From NCBI RefSeq assembly GCF_014257025.1, contig NZ_JACMSF010000031.1:38246-102245 (forward strand): a DNA stretch of 64,000 nucleotides, in the 5' to 3' direction. Shown in pieces: positions 33,611-42,506 of this stretch. The translations under genes were made by a program, and so were the position numbers. The notes under the pieces are model-generated. The model ran no database searches and had not been told where the DNA came from. It saw only the letters and a list, made by a program, of their open reading frames with translations. Position 1 is the first letter of the stretch. Each line of letters starts with the position of its first letter. This stretch comes from Streptomyces cupreus. Lineage in GTDB: Bacteria > Actinomycetota > Actinomycetes > Streptomycetales > Streptomycetaceae.

Positions 33611-34967
33611 GCGCGTGCGCCGCCCGCAGCACCAGATCGTCCCGGTGCCGGGCGGCCACGATCTGCAGGCCCACCGGCAGCCCGTCCCCGTCGGTGCCGA
33701 CGGGGACGGTGGCGGCCGGCTGCTGGGTCATGTTGAAGGGGTACGTGAAGGGCGTCCACCCCGTCCAGCGGCGGTGCCCGGAGCCCTTGGGGACCTCGGC
33801 GCCCGCCTCGAACGCGGTGATCGGCAGGGTGGGGGTGACCAGCAGGTCGTAGGAGTCGTGGAAGCGGCCCATCCGGCGGCCGAGTTCCATCCGGACGTCG
33901 ACGGCGGCCAGGTAGTCGAGGGCGCTGTAGCGGGCGCCGAGCGCGCAGACCTCGCGCAGGCCGGGGTCGAGCAACTCCCGCTGGTGCGGCCCGAGATGCT
34001 GGGTGACCCGGGCGGCCCCGCTGAACCACAGGGTGTGGAAGGCGTCCACCGGTTCGGTGACATCGGGGTCGGTCTCCTCGACGTACGCGCCGAGCCCCGC
34101 GAGCCGCTCCACGGCCCGCCGCACCGCGGAGGCGACCGCCGGACGCACCGCCACCTGACCGCCGAGCGAGGGCGAGTACGCCACCCGCAGCCCGTGCACC
34201 CCGCCCGAGATCCCGTCGACGAAGGAGCCGGACGCGGGCCCCAGCGCCGACCAGTCCCGGGAGTCCGGCGCCCCGATGACGTCCAGCATCAGCGCCGTGT
34301 CGGCCGCGTCCCGGGTCATCGGGCCGACATGCGCCAGCGTCCCGAACGCGCTCGCGGGATACAGCGGCACCCGGCCGTAGGTCGGCTTCAGGGCGAAGAT
34401 CCCGCAGAAGGACGCGGGGATACGGACGCTGCCGCCGCCGTCCGTGCCGAGCGCGAGCGGGCCCGCGCCGAGCGCCACGGCCGCCGCGGCGCCCCCGCTG
34501 GAACCGCCCGCCGTTCGCGTCGGGTCCAGGGGATGCCGGGTGACACCGGTGAGGGGCGAGTCGGTGACGCCCTTCCAGCCGAACTCCGGGGTGGTGGTCT
34601 TGCCGAGGAAGACGGCACCGTGCGCACGCAGCCGGGCGACGGAGGGCGCGTCCTCGTCCCAACTCCCCTTCTCCGAAATGGTCCTGGACCCCTTGAGGGT
34701 GGGCGCCCCGCGCATCAGCAAGATGTCCTTCACCGTGACCGGAACCCCGTCCAGCAGCCCGGCCGGCTCCCCGCGCCGCCACCGCTCGGCCGACTCACGG
34801 GCCTGCGTCAGCGCCTGCTCGGCGGTGATCCGCACGAACGCGTTCACCTCCGGCTGGATCAGCTCGGCCCGCTCCAGCGCCGCGCGCGTGGCCTCCACCG
34901 GGCTGAACGCGCCCGTGCGGTAACCGTCGAGGAGTTGTACGGCGGTCAGTCCGGTCAGGTCGGTCAT
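33591..34967 (-). CDS. Amidase signature family hydrolase
   Basis: The 458-residue enzyme cleaves a carboxamide or related bond with a Ser-cisSer-Lys triad. The Lys is in PVTVKDILLM, and the amidase signature GGSSGGAAAAVALGAGPLAL supplies the cis-Ser. The nucleophile Ser is in GTDGGGSVRIPASFCG. GGAGGGC precedes the ATG. It lies 22 nt after the hydroxyacid dehydrogenase gene in the same direction, so they form one unit and probably act in sequence on the imported compound. Confidence 0.9.
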   Translation of the reverse strand: MTDLTGLTAVQLLDGYRTGAFSPVEATRAALERAELIQPEVNAFVRITAEQALTQARESAERWRRGEPAGLLDGVPVTVKDILLMRGAPTLKGSRTISEKGSWDEDAPSVARLRAHGAVFLGKTTTPEFGWKGVTDSPLTGVTRHPLDPTRTAGGSSGGAAAAVALGAGPLALGTDGGGSVRIPASFCGIFALKPTYGRVPLYPASAFGTLAHVGPMTRDAADTALMLDVIGAPDSRDWSALGPASGSFVDGISGGVHGLRVAYSPSLGGQVAVRPAVASAVRRAVERLAGLGAYVEETDPDVTEPVDAFHTLWFSGAARVTQHLGPHQRELLDPGLREVCALGARYSALDYLAAVDVRMELGRRMGRFHDSYDLLVTPTLPITAFEAGAEVPKGSGHRRWTGWTPFTYPFNMTQQPAATVPVGTDGDGLPVGLQIVAARHRDDLVLRAAHALMSDGS

Positions 34968-34989
34968 ACGCCCTCCAGCCGTTCGAAGT

Positions 34990-35937
34990 TCAGCGTCCGG
35001 GTACGTACCCGCGTTGCTTGTCGACCACGTTCGGCAGGGTTCTGCCCGCCTCCCAGCGCTCGTACAACTCCACGAACTGCGCCGCGAGTTCGTCCCGCCA
35101 GCCGACGGTGTCCCCGCTCATGTGCGGGGAGACGATCAACCCCGGAAGACCCCACAACGGGCTGTCGGGACCGAGGGGTTCATGCTCGAAGACGTCCAGC
35201 GCGGCGCCCGCGATCCACCGCTTGGACAGCGCCTCGACCAGCGCCTCCTCGACGACGAGCGGCCCGCGCCCGACGTTGATGAACCGCGCCGAGGGCTGCA
35301 TCACCCCGAACCGTCGGGCGTCGAACATGCCGTAGGTCTGCTCGGTGAGCGGTGCGGCGGCGATGATCCAGTCGGCGCGGGCGATCAGCCGGTCCAGGTC
35401 CTCGGGGCCGTGGATGCCGGTGCGCGGGACCCGGCCGACGAGGGCGGAGGTGACACCGAGTGCCTTGAGCGTCCGCACGATCGCCCGCCCGATGGGCCCG
35501 GAGCCGACGACACACGCACGGGTGCCGCTCAGCCGCCGTGACTCGCGGTGCTGCCAGGTCTTCTGCCCCTGGAGCTCCAGGGTCCGCGGCAGGTCCTTGG
35601 CCATCGCCAGCACAAGGGCGGCGACGTACTCGGCGATGGGCTCGTCGAAGATGCCGCGCGCGTTGGTGACCACGGTGTCGGAGGCGGCGAGTTCAGGACA
35701 CATGAGGTGATCGACACCGGCGCTCGCGGTGTGCACCCAGCGGGGCCGGTGTCCGTCCCCGGGCCAGACGTGCCGGACGGCGTGCGAGGTGAAGTCCCAC
35801 ACGAGCAGGACATCGGCGTGCGGCAGCTTGCCGGCGAGGGTCGTCTCGTCCGCGTGCTCGATCCGCGCCCGTCCGGTGAGCCGTCCGAGCCGGGGGAGCG
35901 GGTCGGCGTCCAGGACGAGCAGCGTGGGGGTGGTCAT
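34990..35937 (-). CDS. D-2-hydroxyacid dehydrogenase
   Basis: The 315-residue NAD(P)-dependent enzyme interconverts 2-oxo and D-2-hydroxy acids. The nucleotide fold has VVGSGPIGRAIVRTLKALG, and the catalytic Arg is in INVGRGPLV, the Glu in DVFEHEPL and the His in SPHMSGD. GAAGGAA lies just before the ATG at 35937, which rules out the longer frame. It is divergent from the maleate-isomerase-like pair, with a 134-nt shared promoter, and leads into the amidase gene. Confidence 0.9.
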   Translation of the reverse strand: MTTPTLLVLDADPLPRLGRLTGRARIEHADETTLAGKLPHADVLLVWDFTSHAVRHVWPGDGHRPRWVHTASAGVDHLMCPELAASDTVVTNARGIFDEPIAEYVAALVLAMAKDLPRTLELQGQKTWQHRESRRLSGTRACVVGSGPIGRAIVRTLKALGVTSALVGRVPRTGIHGPEDLDRLIARADWIIAAAPLTEQTYGMFDARRFGVMQPSARFINVGRGPLVVEEALVEALSKRWIAGAALDVFEHEPLGPDSPLWGLPGLIVSPHMSGDTVGWRDELAAQFVELYERWEAGRTLPNVVDKQRGYVPGR

Positions 35938-36071
35938 GCCGTTCCTTCGCTGGAGACCGGGCGTCTGACATGCACGGATTGACCACGCTCGCACCCGAAT
36001 CTACCTTCGTCAACACGGACGCCTGCACCGTCCGCAGTTCCCATATCTCCCTCGTGAGGGCGGTGCCTGCG

Positions 36072-36860
36072 ATGGACGTGTCTTTTCTCGGCGGACCTCG
36101 CCCACAGCGCGGTGTAGGTGTGGTCGCCCCTTTTGACTTCGCCCTCGACCGAGAGCTGTGGCGCTGGGTCCCGGACGAGGTGTCCCTGCATCTGACGCGC
36201 ACGCCGTACGTGCCGGTCGAGGTGAGCCTGGACCTGGCGCGGCTGGTGAGCGAGCACGAGACGCTCTCCGAGGGCGTCCGCACCCTGATCGCCATCGCCC
36301 CCGAGGTGGTGGCCTACGCCTGTACCTCGGGCAGCTTCGTCGGCGGGATCGCGGGCGAGCGGGCGATGTGCGAGGCGATGACGAGGGCGGGCGCGGTGCC
36401 CTCGGTGACGACCTCCGGGGCGCTGCTGGAGGCGCTGGCGGACCTCGGTGCGCGCAGGGTGGCGCTGGTGACGCCGTACACGGTGTCGGTGACCCGGTCG
36501 CTTCAGCAGTACGTGGCCGAGGCGGGTGTCAGGGTGACGGGGTGTGCGTTCATGGGTCTGACGCGGCACATATGGAAGGTGCCGTACCGCGATGTGGTGG
36601 ACATGGCACGCAGGGCGGTGCGGCGCGGCACGGACTGCCTGTTCATCAGCTGCACCAACCTGCCGACGTACGACGTGATCCCGCAACTGGAGGCGGAGCT
36701 GCGGATACCGGTGATCTCGGCCAACCAGGTGACGATGTGGGCGGCCCTGCGGCGGCTGGGTACCCGAGCCGTGGGGCCGTATCAGTCGCTGACCGACCCG
36801 GCGGCCCGCAGCGGTCCCGCACTTCCGGACGTGGAACAGCAGCAGGAAGGTTCGACATGA
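36072..36860 (+). CDS. Maleate isomerase / arylmalonate decarboxylase-like protein, two-Cys form
   Basis: The 262-residue protein belongs to the Asp/Glu racemase superfamily branch with maleate cis-trans isomerase, arylmalonate decarboxylase and EutA. Two catalytic-type cysteines are present, Cys84 in YACTSGSF and Cys194 in FISCTNLP, as in maleate isomerase, which needs both. The ATG at 36072 begins the conserved region MDVSFLGGPRPQRGVGVV. Its stop overlaps the start of the next paralogue by 4 nt. A small dicarboxylate substrate is inferred. Confidence 0.83.
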   Translation: MDVSFLGGPRPQRGVGVVAPFDFALDRELWRWVPDEVSLHLTRTPYVPVEVSLDLARLVSEHETLSEGVRTLIAIAPEVVAYACTSGSFVGGIAGERAMCEAMTRAGAVPSVTTSGALLEALADLGARRVALVTPYTVSVTRSLQQYVAEAGVRVTGCAFMGLTRHIWKVPYRDVVDMARRAVRRGTDCLFISCTNLPTYDVIPQLEAELRIPVISANQVTMWAALRRLGTRAVGPYQSLTDPAARSGPALPDVEQQQEGST

Positions 36861-37588
36861 CGGCACTCGGATTCCTCTACCCGGGCCACTCCGCCGAGGA
36901 CGACTATCCACGCATCGAGCAGCTTCTGGGCAGCGACATCCGGGTGGACCTGGTGCACACGGACATCGGTGAGGACGCGCACCGGGTGGACGCGCTGAAG
37001 GAGATGGGCTCCGCGGAGCGCCTCGCGGCGGGCGTGGAACAGCTGCGTCTGACGGGCGCGGAGGCGGTGGTCTGGGCGTGCACGAGCGGCAGCTTCGTGT
37101 ACGGCTGGGAGGGCGCCCATGAGCAGGTCCGGGCCCTCGCCCGTACGGCGGGCATGCCGGCGTCCTCGACGTCCTTCGCCTTCGTGCACGCGGTGGCGGA
37201 GCTGGGGCTGCGCCGGGTGGCGGTGGGCGCGACGTACCCCGACGACGTGGCGGAACTGTTCGCGGCCTTCCTTCGCGCAGGCGGCGCGGAGGTCGTGTCC
37301 GTACGGGGTTCCGGCATCGTCACGGCGGCGGAGGTGGGTGAGTGGACGGAGGAGGACGTCCTGACCCTGGCCCGCCAGGCGGACCACGCCTCGGCGGAGG
37401 CGATCCTGCTCCCGGACACGGCCCTGCACACGGCGGCCCTGATCCCGACCCTGGAGAAGGAACTCTCCAAGCCGGTTCTCACGGCGAACCAGGTAACGGT
37501 CTGGGAGGCCCTGCGCCTGACGGACCGCAGGGTGAACGCCCCGGCGCTGGGGTCACTGTTCACGCGGGAGCCGATCGTGCAGGTGTGA
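36857..37588 (+). CDS. Maleate isomerase-like protein, one-Cys paralogue
   Basis: The 243-residue protein is a diverged paralogue of the preceding one, sharing WACTSGSF and a TANQVTVWEALR C-terminal segment. Cys75 is kept, but the second cysteine is replaced: the position matching Cys194 is Asp187 in LLPDTALHT. It therefore cannot use the two-cysteine mechanism and resembles one-cysteine decarboxylases or racemases. Its ATG overlaps the upstream stop by 4 nt, which suggests joint expression and perhaps a heteromeric complex. Confidence 0.8.
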   Translation: MTALGFLYPGHSAEDDYPRIEQLLGSDIRVDLVHTDIGEDAHRVDALKEMGSAERLAAGVEQLRLTGAEAVVWACTSGSFVYGWEGAHEQVRALARTAGMPASSTSFAFVHAVAELGLRRVAVGATYPDDVAELFAAFLRAGGAEVVSVRGSGIVTAAEVGEWTEEDVLTLARQADHASAEAILLPDTALHTAALIPTLEKELSKPVLTANQVTVWEALRLTDRRVNAPALGSLFTREPIVQV

Positions 37589-37748
37589 GCCGGGAAGGCC
37601 GGGCCCGCCGCCGAGGGCGGCCCCTGCCTGCCATGGCCTCGACCTGCCCTGTGACCAGCGATTCGCGGCCCTCTTGCGCGGGCGCGGGACAATGGACGGT
37701 GGCCCACTCCACAGGGGGGTCATCCGTGACGTACGAGGAGGAGAAGAC

Positions 37749-38117
37749 ATGGCGGAGCCCACGCCGCGTCGGAACGAACCGCGGCTACGCCCCGCGCCCC
37801 TGCTCTTCGAGCCCACGCAGGCGGCAGCAGACCCGGAGCACTTCTTCGACCTGGAGTCGATCGAGGACCCCCGGGCGCTGCTCGCGCGCGCGACGGAGCT
37901 GACGCTCGCGTTCCGTGCGGCGGCCGACCGTGCCGTGGAGTTCCAGGCCATCGCGGCGGCCCAGCTCGCCGACCCCCGGCGCTTCGACCGGCTGACACCC
38001 GCGGACATCGCCGAGCGTGCCGAGTGGACCGAGGACTACGCCAAGAAGATGGTCGAGTACGGCAGGGATCTGTTGCGGGGGGCCGTCGAGGGCCGGGAGC
38101 AGATCGACCCTGTCTGA
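37749..38117 (+). CDS. Conserved small protein, function unknown
   Basis: The 122-residue protein is mostly helical. A Pro/Arg-rich start is followed by EPTQAAADPEHFFDLESIEDPRALLARATELTLAFRAA-type helices and an acidic/basic C-terminal helix (ERAEWTEDYAKKMVEYGRDLLRG). No domain is recognised. GAGGAGGAG lies 5-8 nt before the ATG. Strong codon bias supports a real gene. Confidence 0.7.
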   Translation: MAEPTPRRNEPRLRPAPLLFEPTQAAADPEHFFDLESIEDPRALLARATELTLAFRAAADRAVEFQAIAAAQLADPRRFDRLTPADIAERAEWTEDYAKKMVEYGRDLLRGAVEGREQIDPV

Positions 38118-38238
38118 GCCGCTCCGGCATATGCCAGACGGGCAAGATCGGGGCAAGATACTCCTTCCCACCGGCCCCTGTCCCGGTTTCCGGCAACCCT
38201 CAGAGACGGAACGCTCACGGCCGGTAAATGTAGTCGCC

Positions 38239-38823
38239 ATGAGCAGTTACCTCGATGCCTCGGGCGTCACCCCGGACGGAACCGCCTGGCTGGCCTCGGC
38301 AGGAACGTATGCGCGCAACACCCTGGCGTTCTGGGAGGAGCGGCCCGAGGTCCCGGTCGTCCTGCCCTGCGGCTCGGTGTTCGACGTGGTCAGCGCCCCC
38401 GCGATGTTCGGCCGCCGGATGCTCGACCGGCTCTGGGACGACGGCCCGGGATCAGGCCCGGTGGCGGTGTTCCGGGGCCGGATGCTGTTGTTCGCAGCGC
38501 CAGGCACCGCCCAGCGGCTGCCCTCGCTGCTGCGCTGGGAGGAGTGGGGCGCGAACGGGGAAAGCGGCTGCCGTACGCGGGCGGTCCCGCCGCTGCTGTG
38601 CCACGGCACCGGCGACGCGGTGACCGCCCCGGCCGACGCCTCCGCAGCGGCCCTCTCCGGCTCCCGCTGGCTCATCGCCCCCGACAGCCGTCACCCCTGG
38701 CTGCCGGGCCCGGAAATCCTGCTGTGGGCGGCCGTCCGCGCGGCCCGCGTGGGCGTACGGATATCGATTTTTCCTCCCGCCGACCAGGATGCTAAGGTCT
38801 ACGACGTCAGCAGGCGCCGCTAG
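38239..38823 (+). CDS. Prim-Pol-like family protein overlapping tRNA-Lys
   Basis: The 194-residue protein resembles the N-terminal domain of Streptomyces proteins annotated as bifunctional DNA primase/polymerase: TAWLASAGTYARNTLAFWEERPEVPVVLPCGSVFDVVSAP and GPVAVFRGRMLLFAAPGTAQRLPSLL, with WLIAPDS near the end. No intact primase DxD site is evident, so a real polymerase activity is doubtful. The last two codons and the TAG stop lie within the first 10 nt of tRNA-Lys copy 3. The tRNA promoter (TAAGGT near 38793) is inside the coding sequence. Confidence 0.68.
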   Translation: MSSYLDASGVTPDGTAWLASAGTYARNTLAFWEERPEVPVVLPCGSVFDVVSAPAMFGRRMLDRLWDDGPGSGPVAVFRGRMLLFAAPGTAQRLPSLLRWEEWGANGESGCRTRAVPPLLCHGTGDAVTAPADASAAALSGSRWLIAPDSRHPWLPGPEILLWAAVRAARVGVRISIFPPADQDAKVYDVSRRR

Positions 38824-38887
38824 CTCAGTTGGTTAGAGCAGCTGACTCTTAATCAGCGGGTCCGGGGTTCGAGTCCCTGGCGGCGCA
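38814..38887 (+). tRNA. tRNA-Lys (anticodon CTT), copy 3
   Basis: It has the same 74-nt sequence as the two minus-strand copies, here on the plus strand. Its first 10 nt encode the end of the preceding protein gene. A terminator hairpin begins 8 nt after its 3' end. Confidence 0.97.
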
Positions 38888-38895
38888 CGACAGTG

Positions 38896-38925
38896 AAAGG
38901 CCCCTCGTGAGAGCGAGGGGCCTTT
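38896..38925 (+). terminator. Terminator of tRNA-Lys copy 3
   Basis: A perfect 12-bp stem (AAAGGCCCCTCG) with a 6-nt loop lies between the tRNA and the convergent metallopeptidase gene, and can serve both. Confidence 0.82.
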
Positions 38926-38944
38926 GACGTATCCGAGGGCCGCC

Positions 38945-40264
38945 CTACCTGGTCATGATCCGCACGGTCCACGCTCCCGTAGGAGTCCGCCCCTCCACCT
39001 TCACCCGTACGTCCTCCCCCGGCACCGTGAAGCTCTCGCCGAGCGCGACGGGGGCGTCCGCGAGGGGTGGATACACCGAGTCCTCCCGGCACGCCTCGGT
39101 GCGCGGATGGGCGTCGATCACCTCGATGGGGCCCCGGCCGGACTCGGCGCCGCTGCGGACGCGGTAGACGAGGACGCCGTTCCGGCAGGCCCCCTTGTCG
39201 TTGCCGATACGGCCGCGCGCCTCGAAGGCGAGCGCGCTGTCCGCGCCGGTGCGCACCACCGCGAGCTTGGTGCCGCCCCCGAGCCCGAAGGCCGGCGCCC
39301 CGGCCGCGCCGGTGACCGCCACCCCCGGACCACCGGCCCCGAGCGGCTCCAGGGTGATCCGGGTGCCGTCCGGATTCCGTACACAGGTCACCTGACGCGG
39401 CTCCAGCCAGCCGAGCTTCCACTTGTGCCAGCCGAACAGGTCGGGAGCCAGCCCGAACTGGCTGCCCATCAGGTCCCAGTCGCCGACGTAGGTGTCCCAG
39501 TCGCCCTCGCCGTCCTCCGGACGGTGGTAGAGGTCCGGCAGGTCGAAGACATGGCCCGTCTCATGGGCGAGTACCAGCCGGTCCGGCGGATGCTGCTCGA
39601 ACACCGTGACGACCCGCCGGATCTCCGTGCCGTCGGCACTGAGCGGGGTGTCCAGGTTGACGACCTTCGTGGCGTCGGAGTCCACCCCGGGCGCGTCCGG
39701 GTCGGCGACGAAGTAGACGACGTCGTAGCGGGAGAAGTCCACCCGGCCGTCGGCGGCGGCCAGGGCGTCACGCAGATAGGCGGCCCGGTGCGCGGGTTGC
39801 CAGTCACGCCGCATGGCGTACGCCGTCGAAGGGCGCGGCATGGGGATCCAGTCCCCGAGCGGATGCGCGCGCAGGGCGAACCTGCCGTAGGAGGCACGCT
39901 CGAAGAACCGGCTGGTGGCGGGGAAGTGGTCTGCGGTCAGCTCGGCGGGGCCGGTCAGCGGGACCGAGTCGGGGAAGGACAGGAACACCATCACCGCGTC
40001 CAGCGAGCGGGCCGGGCGCGGGTAGGCGGCGTTCCAGGTGTCCAGGCCCTCCGAGTGGTGGGCCTCGGTGCGCTGGAGGGCACAGGGCTCCGCCGAGAAC
40101 GGCTCGGCGACCGAGGGGGCGGAGACCAGCGAGGTCGCGGCGAGCGCGGACATCGTGGTGAACAGTGCGGCGGTGGTGCGCAGTCGGGGCCATTCGCGCA
40201 GCCGGACCCCGAGTCCCCGGAACGTCGCACGGGTGAGTTCCCTGGGCGGGAGCTGACGCGGCAC
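38945..40264 (-). CDS. Secreted M6-like metallopeptidase
   Basis: The protein of about 439 residues is exported by a signal segment (LRTTAALFTTMSALAATSLVSAP, ending near SVA). It carries the zinc motif HETGH in LVLAHETGHVFDLPDLYHR, followed by GDWDLMGSQ, a Met-turn-like site. This is the M6 (immune inhibitor A-like) arrangement, HExxH with a downstream Asp ligand. A beta-rich C-terminal part follows. The GTG at 40264 has GGAGG 6 nt upstream; longer frames to 40294 or 40408 lack such a site. The target protein is unknown. Confidence 0.8.
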   Translation of the reverse strand: MPRQLPPRELTRATFRGLGVRLREWPRLRTTAALFTTMSALAATSLVSAPSVAEPFSAEPCALQRTEAHHSEGLDTWNAAYPRPARSLDAVMVFLSFPDSVPLTGPAELTADHFPATSRFFERASYGRFALRAHPLGDWIPMPRPSTAYAMRRDWQPAHRAAYLRDALAAADGRVDFSRYDVVYFVADPDAPGVDSDATKVVNLDTPLSADGTEIRRVVTVFEQHPPDRLVLAHETGHVFDLPDLYHRPEDGEGDWDTYVGDWDLMGSQFGLAPDLFGWHKWKLGWLEPRQVTCVRNPDGTRITLEPLGAGGPGVAVTGAAGAPAFGLGGGTKLAVVRTGADSALAFEARGRIGNDKGACRNGVLVYRVRSGAESGRGPIEVIDAHPRTEACREDSVYPPLADAPVALGESFTVPGEDVRVKVEGRTPTGAWTVRIMTR

Positions 40265-40658
40265 GTGGACCTCCGGGAGCGGTTCGCGGGACACCGCACC
40301 CAGCCTGTGGGAATTTGTCGTACAACGCCCTGTTTGTCTGCACCGGACGAGTGAGAGGGGTGGCGGAAAGCCGACGCCGACACCCCCGAATCGCTCACGG
40401 ACCGTCACATGTGGTCGGGGGGCTGCTGAACCCGTCCAGGGGCGGGCAGAAACGAATTGTCAGATCGGCGGCTCGGACCGGGACACTGGACGGCGGCTGG
40501 AAGGGCCCCGACCCAGCCTCTATGATCGGCACACTTTCCTGACCCTTTCCTGTACTGTCCTGATCCTTTCCCTGCACGGATCCGGCCCGGCGGCCGCCAG
40601 GTCGGTCGGCATCCCGACGAGACCCATCCGAAGACCGAGTGCACTGCGGGAGCGAGCG
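40265..40658. promoter_or_regulatory. Shared promoter region of metallopeptidase and cdgA, possible BldD box
   Basis: No gene is visible in these 394 nt between divergent starts. TCACGGACCGTCA at 40395-40407 matches 7 of 9 fixed positions of the BldD consensus TnACnC(A/T)GnGTnA. BldD is known to control cdgA in S. coelicolor, but this site is about 250 nt from the cdgA start and the centre deviates. The assignment is weak. Confidence 0.3.
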
Positions 40659-42506
40659 GTGAGCGGAACGTCCGAAGGGCCGGCGCCCGCGGCAGATCTC
40701 ATCGGGCCGGCTGTCACAGAGAGTAAGCAAGGGTCCCCACCTCGTACCGGTCCACACGACCGGCCGGCGTCCACGCCCTTCCGGTCCGCCTTCGACGCCG
40801 CTCCCCTGGCGATGGCCGTCGTCGACCGCGAGGGCCTGGTCACCGGCGCCAACCCGGCCCTCGGCGAGCTGCTCGGCAGCACCCCGCGGGAGCTGGCCGG
40901 CACGATCGCCGCCGATCTGGTGGATCTGACGTCCGACGCCCGCACCTGGCACGCGTACCGCGAGGTGCTGCGCGGCCGGCAGGCGCGGCTGCGCTGCACG
41001 CGCCGGCTGAAACACCCCGACGGGCACTGCCTGTGGGTGCAGGTCTCCGTCGCGCCGCTGCCCGCCGAGGAGTGCGGCGGGGTGCTGCTGTCGGTCGCCG
41101 ACATCAGCGCCCGGCGCGAACTCCAGGCCCGGCTGCGGCACTTGCAGAACCACGACCCGGTGACCCGGCTGCCCAACCGCACACTGTTCTTCGAGCGACT
41201 TTCGGCCGGGCTGGAGGCGGAGGCGTACGAGGAGGGCACCGGGCGGATCGGGCTCTGCTATCTCGACCTCGACGGCTTCAAGGCGGTCAACGACACCCTC
41301 GGGCACCGGGTGGGCGACCGGCTGCTGGCGGCCGTGGCGGAACGGCTGACCAGGTGTGCGGACGAGGCGGGATACGCCAGAGCGAGTACGCCGCTGGTCG
41401 CGCGGCTCGGCGGCGACGAATTCGCCCTGCTGGTCGAGGACTCGACCGGCACCGAGCAACTCGCGGATCTCGCCGAGTCGGTGCTCACGGCCCTCCAGGC
41501 GCCCTTCGACATCTCGGGCCGGAGGTTGTCGGTGTCGGCGTCGATCGGGGTCGTGGAGCGGCACGCGGCCGGGACCAGCCCCACCGCGCTGATGCAGGCC
41601 GCCGACACCACGCTGTACTGGGCGAAGGCCGACGGCAAGGACCGCTGGACGCTGTTCGACCCCGAGCGCAACGCCCACCGCATGACCCGCCAGGCCCTCG
41701 CCTCCACGCTCCGACCCGCCATCGAGCGCGGGGAGTTCGTGCTGGAGTACCAGCCCCTGGTGTGCATGGAGGACGGGCGGCTGCGCGGGGTGGAGGCGCT
41801 GGTCCGTTGGAATCACCCGCAGTTCGGCCTCTTGACGCCGAATCGGTTCATCGGACTGGCCGAGGAGGACGGCTCGATCGTGCCGCTCGGCCGCTGGGTG
41901 CTGGCCACCGCCTGCCGCCAGGCCCGCCGCTGGCAGCTGGCCCATCCGGACGAGCCGCCGATCTTCGTCAGTGTGAATGTGGCGGTCCGTCAGGTCTGGG
42001 ACTCCGATCTGGTCGCGGACGTGGCCCGGATCCTCGCCGAGACCGAACTCGCGCCGCACCTGCTCCAATTGGAGCTGACCGAGTCGGCGGTGATGGGCTC
42101 CGGCGGCCGACCGCAGCAGGCCCTTCAGGCGCTCAGCGACATGGGCGTACGCATCGCCATCGACGACTTCGGCACCGGCTACTCGAACCTGGCGTACCTG
42201 AGCCGGCTTCCGGTGTCGGTGCTGAAGCTGGACGGTTCCTTCGTCAAGGGCTTCCAGTACGACGGTGAGGGCATCGCGCCGAACCCGGCCGACGAGGTCG
42301 TCGTGGAGGCGATGATCCAGCTCGCCCACCGTCTCGGGCTCACCGTGACGGCGGAGTGCGTGGAGACATCGGCGCAGGCGTCCCGGCTACGGCGGATCGG
42401 ATGCGACACCGGCCAGGGGTGGCTGTACTCCCGGCCGGTGACACCGGATCGCATCTCCGAGCTGCTGCGCTCGCCTGGGGTTCAGGCGGCCGCGCGCAAC
42501 TCGTAG
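40659..42506 (+). CDS. cdgA: GGDEF-EAL cyclic-di-GMP enzyme CdgA
   Basis: The 615-residue cytoplasmic protein has a PAS sensor (about residues 42-140), a GGDEF diguanylate cyclase domain with intact GGDEF (ARLGGDEFALLVED), and an EAL phosphodiesterase domain with GVEALVRWNHPQ, ELTESAVM and IDDFGTGYSN. Both active sites look complete. Gene context and architecture match CdgA, which affects Streptomyces development and antibiotic production through BldD. The start is GTG. Its 3' end overlaps the convergent monooxygenase gene by 25 nt. Confidence 0.88.
   Translation: MSGTSEGPAPAADLIGPAVTESKQGSPPRTGPHDRPASTPFRSAFDAAPLAMAVVDREGLVTGANPALGELLGSTPRELAGTIAADLVDLTSDARTWHAYREVLRGRQARLRCTRRLKHPDGHCLWVQVSVAPLPAEECGGVLLSVADISARRELQARLRHLQNHDPVTRLPNRTLFFERLSAGLEAEAYEEGTGRIGLCYLDLDGFKAVNDTLGHRVGDRLLAAVAERLTRCADEAGYARASTPLVARLGGDEFALLVEDSTGTEQLADLAESVLTALQAPFDISGRRLSVSASIGVVERHAAGTSPTALMQAADTTLYWAKADGKDRWTLFDPERNAHRMTRQALASTLRPAIERGEFVLEYQPLVCMEDGRLRGVEALVRWNHPQFGLLTPNRFIGLAEEDGSIVPLGRWVLATACRQARRWQLAHPDEPPIFVSVNVAVRQVWDSDLVADVARILAETELAPHLLQLELTESAVMGSGGRPQQALQALSDMGVRIAIDDFGTGYSNLAYLSRLPVSVLKLDGSFVKGFQYDGEGIAPNPADEVVVEAMIQLAHRLGLTVTAECVETSAQASRLRRIGCDTGQGWLYSRPVTPDRISELLRSPGVQAAARNS

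Noticed and set aside
40395..42329. Long minus-strand frame opposite cdgA
   Set aside because: It has no recognisable domain, and the plus strand encodes complete PAS, GGDEF and EAL domains.
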